In this document: positions 21,001 to 28,736 of the stretch, piece after piece
Position numbering within the stretch: position 1 is the stretch's first letter
How the letters are laid out: each line of letters opens with the position of its first letter
DNA from: Miltoncostaea sp963771025
Lineage (GTDB): Bacteria > Actinomycetota > Thermoleophilia > Miltoncostaeales > Miltoncostaeaceae
Reading direction: 5' to 3'
DNA length: 64,000 bases
NCBI GenBank assembly: GCA_963771025.1
Contig: CAVYRL010000001.1
Span: forward strand, 620,001-684,000
Translations under genes and position numbers: made by a program
Notes under the pieces: generated by a model
The model's database searches: none
Seen by the model: only the letters and a program-made list of their open reading frames with translations
Told to the model about the DNA's origin: nothing

Positions 21001-22101
21001 ATGAAGCGCGACTACTACGAGATCCTCGGCGTCTCCCGCGATGCGGACGACGCCGATATCAAGAAGGCCTTCCGGCGCAAGGCCCGCGAACTGCACCCGG
21101 ACGTCAATCCGGATCCTCAGGCGGAGGCCCACTTCAAGGAGGCGGCCGAGGCCTATGAGGCGCTCTCCAACGCCGAGACCCGTGAGCTGTACGACCGCTA
21201 CGGGCACGACGGCCTGCGCGGACGCAACAACGGCGCCGACTTCGCCGACTTCGGCTCGTTCCAGGACCTCTTCGACGCGTTCTTCGGCGGCGACGTCTTC
21301 GGCCGCCAGGGTCGCAGCGCCGGCGACGACGTGGGCATCGCCGTCTCGCTCACCCTCGCCGAGTCCGCCGCCGGCGCGGAGCGGACCCTGGACTACACCG
21401 TCGTCGGCGTCTGCGAGACCTGCGAGGGCAGCGGCGCGGCTCCGGGCAGCCATCAGGTGCGCTGCACCGGCTGCGGCGGGCAGGGCCAGGTGCGCCAGGT
21501 GGCGCGCGGACCGTTCGGCCAGTTCATGCGCACCCAGGTCTGCCCCCAGTGCGGCGGCGAGGGCGAGGTGCCCGCCGAGGCGTGCCCCGACTGCGAGGGC
21601 GCAGGCCGCCGGCCCACCAAGGTGAACCTGACCATCGACATCCCCGCCGGCATCGCCAACGGCCAGCGCATCCGCATGCCCGGCCGCGGCGCGGCGGGCG
21701 AGCGCGGCGGCACTCCGGGCGACCTGTACGTGGTGATCGAGGTGGTGGAGGACGAGCGCTTCCGGCGCGAGGGCCTGGACGTGGTGACGCGGGTGGCCGT
21801 GCCGGTCACCGACGCCATGGTGGGCGCCTCCGTCACGGTGCCGACCGTCGACGGAGAGGCGCATATCGAGCTGCGCCCCGGCACCCAGCCCAACGACGAG
21901 TACGTCCTGCGGGGCAAGGGCTTCCCGGCGCTCAACGGGCGCGGCCGGGGCGATCAGCGGGTGGTGGTGGAGGTGCGGGTGCCGCGCGTCCAGACCGAGG
22001 ACGGGCGCCGCGCCGTGGAGAAGCTCTCCGAGAACCTGGACGAGCGCAACTACCGCGAGGACGAGGGGTTCTTCGACCGCCTTAAACATGCGTTCCGGTA
22101 G
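21001..22101 (+). CDS. dnaJ: Chaperone protein DnaJ
   Basis: Hsp40 co-chaperone that stimulates DnaK. It is 366 residues with the HPD motif at 32-34 of the J-domain, a G/F-rich stretch (NNGADFADFGSFQDLFDAFFGG) and four zinc-binding repeats (CETCEGSG, CTGCGGQG, CPQCGGEG, CPDCEGAG). Two substrate-binding beta domains follow. The last codons (22075-22101) use CTT, AAA, CAT, GCG and CGG and then TAG, unlike the rest of the gene. They are repeated in host-like codons at 22913-22939, which suggests that the 3' end was exchanged. Confidence 0.97.
   Translation: MKRDYYEILGVSRDADDADIKKAFRRKARELHPDVNPDPQAEAHFKEAAEAYEALSNAETRELYDRYGHDGLRGRNNGADFADFGSFQDLFDAFFGGDVFGRQGRSAGDDVGIAVSLTLAESAAGAERTLDYTVVGVCETCEGSGAAPGSHQVRCTGCGGQGQVRQVARGPFGQFMRTQVCPQCGGEGEVPAEACPDCEGAGRRPTKVNLTIDIPAGIANGQRIRMPGRGAAGERGGTPGDLYVVIEVVEDERFRREGLDVVTRVAVPVTDAMVGASVTVPTVDGEAHIELRPGTQPNDEYVLRGKGFPALNGRGRGDQRVVVEVRVPRVQTEDGRRAVEKLSENLDERNYREDEGFFDRLKHAFR
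22075..22101 (+). repeat. dnaJ 3'-end repeat, copy 1
   Basis: This segment encodes DRLKHAFR plus stop. Against copy 2 (22913-22939) the amino acids are identical, and the sense-codon differences are all at third positions. The stop is TAG here and TGA in copy 2. Confidence 0.75.
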
Positions 22102-22147
22102 ACCGACACCCAGCACCAACTGGTGCGGCAACCCGACGAGGACACCC

Positions 22148-22153
22148 TAGAGT
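22148..22153 (+). promoter_or_regulatory. Candidate -10 element
   Basis: TAGAGT, 42 bases before GTG 22196. The leader would contain the SD AGGAGG at 22185-22190, five bases before GTG. Confidence 0.4.
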
Positions 22154-22195
22154 CAGTGATCTGTCACGTGGCTGAGCGGCTTCTAGGAGGCTCTC

Positions 22196-22717
22196 GTGAA
22201 GATTCGTCGACTAGGCCCGACGCGCGCCCTGATCGGCATTTCGATCCTCCTAATCGGGGGAGCGTCCGCCTTCGCTGTCACGTCATCTGACAATGGTCGC
22301 GACATCCGGCGAGCCACGTCACCCACCGGTGAGGAGTTCCCGATCTCGCGGGCGGTGGACCCAGCCAGCCTCGTGTTTCGCGGCAAGGTCGGCGCCTCCG
22401 ATGCCTACCTCGCACAGGGCGCCGGTCCCGCGGCGGGAATGACCTGCCTGGTCCTATCCGCAGGCGACATCACGCGCACGGCGTGCGACACGTCGGAAGC
22501 GGTTGAGGCCCGTGGTCTGGTCCTCTCCGAAGACGTCCCTGGGGGTCGGTTGGGCGTGACTGGCTACATACCGGGAGGCCTCATCACGGCGCCTAGCAGC
22601 CTTCTCGAGGCCAGCGGCGACCTTTTCTCCGGCGTGGTTCCGAACGACCTTCCCACGGTCGCCGTGCAACGCGACGGCCGCGACGCCACCATCACGATTC
22701 CAGGGGCCGGACGGTAA
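22196..22717 (+). CDS. Secreted hypothetical protein inserted after dnaJ
   Basis: A 173-residue protein with a signal peptide or N-terminal anchor (KIRRLGPTRALIGISILLIG, ASAFA) and an unrecognised, mostly beta outer domain with two cysteines (MTCLVLSAG; RTACDTSE). GTG is preceded by a perfect SD. The DNA is visibly less GC-rich than its neighbours and uses codons that are rare elsewhere here (CTA, TCA, ATA). It lies between two copies of the dnaJ 3' end, which points to acquisition by transfer. Confidence 0.72.
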   Translation: MKIRRLGPTRALIGISILLIGGASAFAVTSSDNGRDIRRATSPTGEEFPISRAVDPASLVFRGKVGASDAYLAQGAGPAAGMTCLVLSAGDITRTACDTSEAVEARGLVLSEDVPGGRLGVTGYIPGGLITAPSSLLEASGDLFSGVVPNDLPTVAVQRDGRDATITIPGAGR

Positions 22718-23052
22718 GCGCTCGAAGTCGGTCTGACGGTGGCGGGCCCGCCCCACCCTGGTCGGTGGGTCGATTGGTCCGACCCGGAAGCGTCTCCCCA
22801 ACGGAACCGAATACCGTCGCAAACGGACGACTTTTTCGGGAGGATCGGGGAGACAGAATCGCGGCGAAAATGGCTGGTAATCGCGAAAGAATGGCCCGAG
22901 AATGGCTTATCCGACCGCCTCAAGCACGCCTTCCGCTGAACCGCGTCGGGTGGTTCGGGGACGTGCCCGCCGAGCGCATCCGCCCCGCCGACGTGACGGA
23001 GCTCGATGAGCAGACGCGCGAGAATGACGCTACCGACCCGTAAGGACGCGAC
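22718..23052 (+). other. Gene-free gap with no confident CDS
   Basis: This 335-base stretch holds repeat copy A. Short frames of 66 and 92 codons cross it, but neither has an SD or a family pattern. Just before the next gene, AAGGA at 23042-23046 is a reasonable SD for ATG 23053. Confidence 0.5.
22848..22943 (+). repeat. dnaJ-end-associated repeat, copy A
   Basis: GGGAGACAGAA (22848-22858), then TGGCCCG at 22892-22898 and the DRLKHAFR-stop segment at 22913-22939. The same three blocks recur at identical spacing 617 bases downstream (copy B). The middle is unusually AT-rich for this genome. Reading frame and codon use at the end match a displaced native dnaJ 3' end. Confidence 0.65.
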
Positions 23053-23433
23053 ATGTTCCTCGGACTCCGCACCGTCATCCACCCCGCGCCGGACCTCGCG
23101 GCCGCCAAGGCTCTGTTCACGCGGATCCTGGGCACCCCGCCCTACTTCGACGAGCCCTTCTACGTCGGCTTCGCGGTCGCCGGCTACGAGCTCGGCCTGG
23201 ACCCCGACGCCGACCCCGCGCGAGGACCGGTGGCGTACTGGGGGGTTCCCGACGCCGACCGGGCGCTGGAGGAGCTTCTCGCCGCGGGCGCCGACGGCCA
23301 CGATCCGGTCCGCGACGTGGGCGAGGGCATCCGGGTGGCGAAGGTCATGATCCCGGGAAGCGGCCTGATCGGGATCATCGAGAACCCGCACTTCCGGGCC
23401 GAGCCGATCGACCAGACGGGGCCCGGGCGCTGA
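23053..23433 (+). CDS. VOC (glyoxalase/bleomycin-resistance) family protein
   Basis: A 126-residue single-domain protein. It has the VOC pattern: LRTVIHPAPDLAAAKALFTRILG at the start, a central strand pair, and GIRVAKVMIPGSGLIGIIENPHF at the end. His10 and Glu near the C-terminus fit two of the usual metal or substrate positions. The substrate cannot be predicted. SD AAGGA precedes ATG. It sits between repeat copies A and B, interrupting the usual dnaJ-prmA adjacency. Confidence 0.8.
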   Translation: MFLGLRTVIHPAPDLAAAKALFTRILGTPPYFDEPFYVGFAVAGYELGLDPDADPARGPVAYWGVPDADRALEELLAAGADGHDPVRDVGEGIRVAKVMIPGSGLIGIIENPHFRAEPIDQTGPGR

Positions 23434-23464
23434 GGCCATGGGCCCGCCGCGAGGGCGGGAAGCC

Positions 23465-23560
23465 GGGAGACAGAAAACGGAGCGAATAGCCCGGAAAAGC
23501 GCATATTCTGGCCCGTCGGCGCCCCCGTCCACCGCCTCGAGCGCGCCTTCCGCCGACCCG
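23465..23560 (+). repeat. dnaJ-end-associated repeat, copy B
   Basis: GGGAGACAGAA (23465-23475), TGGCCCG (23509-23515) and a degenerate DRLKHAFR segment reading HRLERAFR (23530-23553), at the same spacings as copy A. The stop of copy A (TGA) is CGA here. The copy ends at the prmA start and includes TATTCT (23504-23509), a possible prmA -10. Confidence 0.6.
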
Positions 23561-24379
23561 GTGCTGATCCGGCTGACGGTGACGGCCCCCGCGGAGGTGG
23601 CCGACCTGGCGCTCGTCGCGGCCTCGGACATCCTGGGCTGCGGCTGCATGGAGGCGACCGGCCCCGAGGGCGAGGCCGTCCTCGACTTCTGGGTGCCCGC
23701 CCCCGGTCCCGAACCGGCGGCCTTCGCCGCCCGGCTGGCGGAGCGCGGGGTGGGCGCGCGGGTCGCGGCGCATCGTCAGGACGACGCGTGGCGCCACGCA
23801 ATGCTCGCGTTCCACCGGCCGGTCGAGGTGGCCGGGCGGCTGCTCGTGCGGCCCCCCTGGGAGCCGCCGCGCCCACCGCTGCTCGACATCGAGATCGATC
23901 CCGGGATGGCCTTCGGCACCGCCCAGCACGGCACCACGCGGGCGTGCCTGGAGCTGCTGGCGGGCCTGCCGGCAGAGCCGGGCGGGCTGCTGGACGCGGG
24001 GTGCGGATCGGGCGTGCTGTCGATCGCGGCGCGGCGCCTGGGGTTCGACCCCGTGTGGTCGATCGACGCCGACCGGCTCGCCGTGGACGCCACGATCGAC
24101 AACGCGCGCCGCAACGGCGTCGGCCTGCGGGTCGCGCGGCGCACGATCGGGGGGGACGCCCTGCCGGCCGCGCGGACCGTGATGGCCAACCTCACCGCGA
24201 CGGTGCTCCGGATGCTCGCCCCCGCCCTGCCCGAGCCGGCTCCCGCGCGCCTCGTCGCGTCCGGGATGCGCCCCGAGGAGGTGGACGGCGTCGCCGCCGT
24301 GTTCGCGCCCCGGGGCCTGCGCGAGACGCGCCGGATCGTCGACGAGGGCTGGGCCAGCGTGCTGCTCGAGCGCGGGTGA
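23561..24379 (+). CDS. prmA: Ribosomal protein L11 methyltransferase (PrmA-like)
   Basis: SAM-dependent methyltransferase expected to modify ribosomal protein L11. At 272 residues it has the family signature MAFGTAQHGTTRACLELL and SAM motif I LDAGCGSGVLSIAARRLG, then SIDADRLAVDATIDNARRNG. The catalytic-loop region reads MANLTA, where DNIL or ANIL is usual. The start GTG 23561 lies just after repeat copy B; the open frame extends upstream through that repeat, but those residues are not PrmA-like. It overlaps rsmE by GTGA. Confidence 0.88.
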   Translation: MLIRLTVTAPAEVADLALVAASDILGCGCMEATGPEGEAVLDFWVPAPGPEPAAFAARLAERGVGARVAAHRQDDAWRHAMLAFHRPVEVAGRLLVRPPWEPPRPPLLDIEIDPGMAFGTAQHGTTRACLELLAGLPAEPGGLLDAGCGSGVLSIAARRLGFDPVWSIDADRLAVDATIDNARRNGVGLRVARRTIGGDALPAARTVMANLTATVLRMLAPALPEPAPARLVASGMRPEEVDGVAAVFAPRGLRETRRIVDEGWASVLLERG

Positions 24380-25122
24380 GGCACACCTTCCGCTACGTGG
24401 TCGGCGAGGTGCCCGACGCGGGCGCCGAGGTGGTGCTCTCGGAGGCCGACGGGCATCACCTGGCGCGCGTGGTGCGCCGCGGGCCGGGCGACGAGGTGGA
24501 GCTGATCGACCCGGAGGGGCACATGTGGCCGGCGCGTGTGCTCAGCACCAGTCCCGTCGTGACGGTCAGGGTGTCGCAGGAGCGGCCGCCGGTGCGCGCT
24601 CCCGGCACGCGCGTGGCCCTCTACCTGGGCCTGATGGAGTGGGGGCGTCTCGACACCGCGGTCGAGAAGGCCGTCGAGCTGGGCGTCTCCGAGATCAATC
24701 TGTTCACGTCGGAGCGCACGCGCAGGGTTCCCGAGCCCGACGCGTGGCGCCGCCGCCGGGAGCGGCTGGGACGGGTGGCGGAGTCCGCCGCGCGGCAGTC
24801 GGGACGGGGGCCGCTGGGACGACTGCGGGGGCTGCTAGCGTTCGACCAGATCATCGGCGAGATCCCTTCCGGGGAGGGCTTCCTGATCGACCCACGAGGC
24901 GAGGTTCCACTGCCGCCCGCCCTCGCGCGCGAGGAGGGAGCGGTAACGCGCGTCGCCGTGGTGGTCGGTCCCGATGCGGGCTTCTCGCAGGACGAGGTGG
25001 ATCGCGCCCGCTCGGCGGGTCTGGCGGTCGCGCATCTGGGCCCGTCGATCCTGCGGGCCGAGACGGCCGCGATCGCCGCGGTGACCATCGCCGCGGCCGC
25101 CGGATGGGGGTCGCGGGCGTGA
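24376..25122 (+). CDS. rsmE: 16S rRNA (uracil-1498-N3)-methyltransferase RsmE
   Basis: SPOUT-class RNA methyltransferase. It is 248 residues, with an N-terminal PUA-like domain (HHLARVVRRGPGDEVELID) and a C-terminal knot containing AVEKAVELGVSEINLFTSERT, VVVGPDAGFSQDEVDRA and HLGPSILRAETA. These match RsmE blocks (GPEGGF is GPDAGF here). It starts at GTG overlapping prmA and ends overlapping the HIT gene. Confidence 0.93.
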   Translation: MRHTFRYVVGEVPDAGAEVVLSEADGHHLARVVRRGPGDEVELIDPEGHMWPARVLSTSPVVTVRVSQERPPVRAPGTRVALYLGLMEWGRLDTAVEKAVELGVSEINLFTSERTRRVPEPDAWRRRRERLGRVAESAARQSGRGPLGRLRGLLAFDQIIGEIPSGEGFLIDPRGEVPLPPALAREEGAVTRVAVVVGPDAGFSQDEVDRARSAGLAVAHLGPSILRAETAAIAAVTIAAAAGWGSRA

Positions 25123-25460
25123 CGGACTGCCTTTTCTGCCGCATCGTGGCGGGCGAGATCCCGGCCGACGTGGTGGCGCGCGACGACGATTTCCTGGCCA
25201 TCCGCGACATCGCCCCCAAGGCGCCGGTTCACCTGCTGGTGATCCCGACGCGCCACGTGGAGTCGATCGCCGCGGTGGGGGAGCTGGACGAGCGTGAGCG
25301 CGCGGGGATGCTGCCGTTCATCGCGGCGGTGGCGCGTGAGGCGGGACTCGAGGGATCGGGATACCGGGTGACCACGAATCACGGCGCCGACGCGCGCCAG
25401 AGCGTGTTCCACCTCCATTGGCACGTCATGGGCGGAGGCCGGCTATCCGAGAGCATGTGA
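25119..25460 (+). CDS. HIT family nucleotide hydrolase (HinT-like)
   Basis: A 113-residue purine nucleoside phosphoramidase-type protein. It starts with TDCLFCRIVAGEIPADVV and ends with the histidine triad HLHWHVMGG, with His98, His100 and His102. Four-base overlaps with rsmE and phoH show co-translation. Confidence 0.94.
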   Translation: MTDCLFCRIVAGEIPADVVARDDDFLAIRDIAPKAPVHLLVIPTRHVESIAAVGELDERERAGMLPFIAAVAREAGLEGSGYRVTTNHGADARQSVFHLHWHVMGGGRLSESM

Positions 25461-26434
25461 GCGCCTCCGGCGTCGGAGAGCGCATCGCCAAGGTCATCGA
25501 GCTCGACGACCGGGTGGCGGTGGAGCTCGCGGGGGAGCAGGACAGCGTGCTGCGCGCGCTGGAGGACCGGTTGGACCTGGAGATCGCCCTGCGCGGCAAC
25601 CTGCTGACGCTGACCGGGGTCGAACCCCGTGTGCGCGCCGGCGCCGACGTGGTGGAGCAGCTCGCCGGCCTGGTGCGCGGCGGGCGTCCGCTGGTGCCCG
25701 GCACCGTCGAGACGGTGGCCGACGCGGTGGAGGGGGCCGAGGCGATCGGCCCGGTGCTGGACGACGTCGTGTGGCGCAACGGGCAGTTGGTGGTCACGCC
25801 GCGCACCCCGGGGCAGAAGCGCTACGTGGATGCGGTGCGGGGCTCCACGATCACCTTCGGCATCGGCCCGGCCGGTACCGGCAAGACGTACCTCGCCGTC
25901 GCCATCGCCACCGCCGCGCTGATGCGCCGCGAGGTGGCCCGCATCATCCTCACCCGCCCCGCGGTGGAGGCCGGCGAGCGGCTGGGATTCCTTCCCGGCG
26001 ACCTCGCGGCGAAGGTCGATCCCTACCTGCGCCCGCTGTTCGACGCCCTGTACGACATGCTCGACGGCGAGCGCGTGGAGACGATGTTCGAGCGCGGCCA
26101 GATCGAGGTGGCGCCCCTCGCGTTCATGCGCGGCCGCTCGCTCAACGACAGCTTCATCATCCTCGACGAGGCCCAGAACACGACGCCCGAGCAGATGAAG
26201 ATGTTCCTGACCCGGCTCGGCTACGGCTCGCGCATGGTGGTCAACGGCGACGTGACCCAGGTCGACCTGCCGACCGCCCAGACGTCGGGCCTGGTCCAGG
26301 TGGTCAACGTCCTGGAGGGCGTGGAGGACATCTCGTTCGTGCGCCTGGACCGGCGCGACGTGGTGCGCCACCGCCTGGTGCAGCGCATCGTGGACGCGTA
26401 CGGAACGGCCGAGCACCCCGGCGGGGGCGGGTGA
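25457..26434 (+). CDS. phoH: PhoH-like ATPase
   Basis: Cytoplasmic P-loop ATPase of the PhoH family, linked to RNA metabolism and often paired with YbeY. At 325 residues it has an N-terminal KH-like region, Walker A GPAGTGKT (from residue 137), TRPAVEAGERLGFLPGDLAAK and Walker B FIILDEAQNTT. Start GTG 25457 overlaps the HIT stop. An earlier in-frame ATG (25418) would lie inside the HIT gene. Confidence 0.95.
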   Translation: MSASGVGERIAKVIELDDRVAVELAGEQDSVLRALEDRLDLEIALRGNLLTLTGVEPRVRAGADVVEQLAGLVRGGRPLVPGTVETVADAVEGAEAIGPVLDDVVWRNGQLVVTPRTPGQKRYVDAVRGSTITFGIGPAGTGKTYLAVAIATAALMRREVARIILTRPAVEAGERLGFLPGDLAAKVDPYLRPLFDALYDMLDGERVETMFERGQIEVAPLAFMRGRSLNDSFIILDEAQNTTPEQMKMFLTRLGYGSRMVVNGDVTQVDLPTAQTSGLVQVVNVLEGVEDISFVRLDRRDVVRHRLVQRIVDAYGTAEHPGGGG

Positions 26435-26826
26435 TCGAGGTCGAGGCACGCGGCGGGTCCGTCGACACGGTCCCGATCGTCGCGCGCCTGGTGTGGACGT
26501 GCGAGAGGCTGGGGCTGGAGCGGGCGAGCCTGGGCCTCCTGGTGGTCGGACCCGACGAGATGGCCGCCATCAACGGCGAGCACCGCGACAAACCGGTGCC
26601 CACCGACGTCCTGGCATTCCCGGTGGACGGCCCCGACGCTCTGGAGTGGCCGCCCGACGGGCCGCCGCCCGAGCTGGGGGACGTGGTCATCTGCCCCGAG
26701 GCCGCCCAGGACCCGCTCGAGACCCTGGCGGTGCACGGCCTGCTCCACCTTCTGGGCTACGACCACGAGGTTGACGACGGCGAGATGCTCGATTTGCAGG
26801 CCCGTCTGGTCGATGAGGCCCCATGA
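26431..26826 (+). CDS. ybeY: Endoribonuclease YbeY
   Basis: Single-strand-specific metal-dependent RNase for 16S rRNA maturation and ribosome quality control. The 131-residue protein has the zinc motif HGLLHLLGYDHE, plus MAAINGEHRDKPVPTDVLAFP and LGDVVICPEAA. It is at the short end of the family. It overlaps phoH (GTGA) and the dgkA-PAP2 gene (ATGA). Confidence 0.95.
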   Translation: MIEVEARGGSVDTVPIVARLVWTCERLGLERASLGLLVVGPDEMAAINGEHRDKPVPTDVLAFPVDGPDALEWPPDGPPPELGDVVICPEAAQDPLETLAVHGLLHLLGYDHEVDDGEMLDLQARLVDEAP

Positions 26827-27575
26827 GGAGCCTTCTCCGCCGCCCCAAGCCGCCGAGCGCCCTGCCCAAGCAGGGCTCGCTGCGCTGGTCGTTCACGTGG
26901 GCCTTCGAGGGCATCGTCTACGTGCTCCGCACCCAGCGGAACATGCAGTTCCATGTCGCGGCGGCATTCCTCACGCTGATCGCCGCCCTGCTGCTCGACA
27001 TGTCGGGCCTCGAGATCGCCGCGATCCTCGGCGCGATCAGCCTGGTGCTGGTGGCCGAGATGATGAACACGGCCGTCGAGGCGGCCATCGACGCGGTGGT
27101 GACCAGCTACCACCCGCTGGTGAAGATCGCCAAGGACGTCGCCGCCGGAGCCGTGCTGGTGGCCACGGTCAACGCTCTGGCGATCGCCTATTTCATCTTC
27201 TACGACCGCCTCACCGACCCGTCGCGCGAACTGCTGGTGCAGGTGCGCCGGGCGCCGATCAACCTGGTCGTGGTGGTGATGATCGTGACCCTGATCGCGG
27301 TGGTCGCGATCAAGGCGTACACCGGCCGCGGCACGCCGCTGCGTGGCGGGCTGCCCTCGGGGCACGCGGCCGCGGCGTTCGCGGCCTGGGCGGCGATCAC
27401 CATCATCGCCGAGCCGCTGCGGCACGCGGTGTTGATCTCGACCCTGGCCTTCCTGATGGCGCTGCTCGTGGCCCAGTCGCGTGTGGAGGCCGGCATCCAC
27501 ACGCTGCTCGAGGTCGCCGCCGGGGCCGTGCTCGGCACCTGCGTCGCCATCGCCATCTTCCAGCTGTGGGGCTAG
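26823..27575 (+). CDS. Lipid kinase-phosphatase fusion (DgkA + PAP2)
   Basis: A 250-residue membrane protein that joins two activities. Residues about 20-135 match prokaryotic DgkA (undecaprenol/diacylglycerol kinase): three helices, EMMNTAVEAAID and KIAKDVAAGAVL. Residues about 140-250 match a small PAP2 phosphatase with LPSGHAAAAF and SRVEAGIHTLLE. The last PAP2 acid is Glu where Asp is usual, and the first PAP2 motif (KxxxxxxRP) is not clear. It may both phosphorylate and dephosphorylate the undecaprenyl carrier. It lies between ybeY and era, the usual place for dgkA. Confidence 0.87.
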   Translation: MRSLLRRPKPPSALPKQGSLRWSFTWAFEGIVYVLRTQRNMQFHVAAAFLTLIAALLLDMSGLEIAAILGAISLVLVAEMMNTAVEAAIDAVVTSYHPLVKIAKDVAAGAVLVATVNALAIAYFIFYDRLTDPSRELLVQVRRAPINLVVVVMIVTLIAVVAIKAYTGRGTPLRGGLPSGHAAAAFAAWAAITIIAEPLRHAVLISTLAFLMALLVAQSRVEAGIHTLLEVAAGAVLGTCVAIAIFQLWG

Positions 27576-27579
27576 GCCG

Positions 27580-28458
27580 GTGAGCTACCGATCGGGCCTC
27601 GTCGCCCTGGCCGGCCGCCCCAACGTCGGGAAGTCCACGCTGGCCAACGCGTTGGCCGGCAGCCAGGTGGCCGCCGTCTCGCCGCGGCCGCAGACCACGC
27701 GCCGTCGCATCACGGCCGTTGCCCACGGGGACGGATGGCAGGCCGTGCTGCTGGACCTGCCCGGCTTCCAGCGCCCCGCCGACGGCCTGACGGCGCGCAT
27801 GCAGGCCACCGTGGACAAGAGCCTCTCCGACTGCGACGCGGCCCTCTACGTGCTCAACGCCTCCGAGCCGGTCGGCGGGGGAGACCGCTTCATCGCCGAG
27901 CGGCTGCGCGCCTCACGCCTGCCCGTGATCACCGTGCTCAACCAGATCGACAAGCTCACCCCCGACGAGGTGGCCATGGCGATCGCGAAGGCCGCCGCGC
28001 TGGTCGACTTCCTCGAGCTGCATCCCGTGAGCGCCAAGCTGGGCCTCGGCATCCCCGAGTTGCGCGCCGACCTGCCCCAGCTGCTCAGCGAGGGGCCGCG
28101 CTACTTCCCCGAGGGCATGGCCACCGACCAGACCGAGGAGGAACTGGCGGCCGAGCTGATCCGCGAGGCGGCCCTGATGCGCCTGCGCCAGGAGGTGCCC
28201 CACGCCCTGGCCGTGGACATCCAGGAGATCGAGCCGGCGCGCCACGGAGTCGTCGTGCGGGCGTCCCTGGTGGTGGAGACCGACTCCCAGAAGGGCATCG
28301 TGGTGGGCAAGGGCGGCGGCATGATCCGCGACATCGGCGCCGCCGCGCGCTCGGCCCTCGGGCGCCTCTGGGGCACGGAGGTGCACCTGGACCTCACCGT
28401 CCGCGTCCGCAAGCGCTGGCGCGATGACGAGTCGATGCTGACGAGGCTCGGGCTCTGA
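27580..28458 (+). CDS. era: GTPase Era
   Basis: Ribosome-assembly GTPase that binds 16S rRNA. At 292 residues it has G1 GRPNVGKST, a G2-like TTRRRITAV, G3 DLPG (DxPG is usual) and G4 NQID. The C-terminal KH domain ends with GKGGGMIRDIG and ARSALGRLWGTEVHLDLTVRVRKRWR. It closes the prmA-era operon. GTG 27580 lies four bases after the preceding stop. Confidence 0.95.
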   Translation: MSYRSGLVALAGRPNVGKSTLANALAGSQVAAVSPRPQTTRRRITAVAHGDGWQAVLLDLPGFQRPADGLTARMQATVDKSLSDCDAALYVLNASEPVGGGDRFIAERLRASRLPVITVLNQIDKLTPDEVAMAIAKAAALVDFLELHPVSAKLGLGIPELRADLPQLLSEGPRYFPEGMATDQTEEELAAELIREAALMRLRQEVPHALAVDIQEIEPARHGVVVRASLVVETDSQKGIVVGKGGGMIRDIGAAARSALGRLWGTEVHLDLTVRVRKRWRDDESMLTRLGL

Positions 28459-28479
28459 GAACCTCCTGAGGCCGGCTGT

Positions 28480-28640
28480 CCCGCAGGGGCGGCTGGGCTC
28501 CGATGTCGCCGAAGGCGATGAGACGGCCGGGCTCGGCCCGGCTGTGCGAGGTCGCCCGCCAACGGCGGGCCACCGATTGCCAATCCGCCCGGTCAGGGCG
28601 GATTTGCCGCGTCCAAGCCGGACCGCAAGAGGCCGGCTTC
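28480..28640 (+). other. Run of consecutive hairpins after era
   Basis: At least four perfect short stem-loops follow each other. TCGCC/GGCGA (28506-28518, loop GAA), GCCGGGC/GCCCGGC (28526-28542, loop TCG), GCCCGCC/GGCGGGC (28554-28570, loop AAC) and AATCCGCCC/GGGCGGATT (28582-28604, loop GGTCA). A fifth, AAGCCGG/CCGGCTT (28615-28639), has an 11-base loop. No U-tract follows any of them. They lie between era and a convergent gene and could be a terminator cluster or a structured RNA. Confidence 0.6.
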
Positions 28641-28694
28641 GACGCGTGAGGGACAGAGCGCGGGAAGACGCCCAGAGGGGCTCGAGGGAGACGT

Positions 28695-28736
28695 TCAGAG
28701 CTCACCGACCTCAGAGCTCACCCAACCTCAGAGCTC
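28695..28736 (-). repeat. Three short direct repeats at the end of the DCC gene
   Basis: TCAGAGCTC at 28695, 28711 and 28728, spaced 16 and 17 bases. On the minus strand the first copy encountered encodes the final Glu-Leu-stop of the DCC-family protein. The next two repeat GAGCTCTGA beyond it, so this looks like local slippage or duplication. Confidence 0.7.

Noticed and set aside
13717..22101. CIRCE operator (TTAGCACTC and its complement) for HrcA near hrcA or dnaJ
   Set aside because: No such inverted repeat was seen in either upstream region.
22739..22939. 66-codon frame ending in DRLKHAFR
   Set aside because: Treated as a displaced dnaJ 3' end inside a repeat, not a gene; it has no SD and its first part matches nothing.
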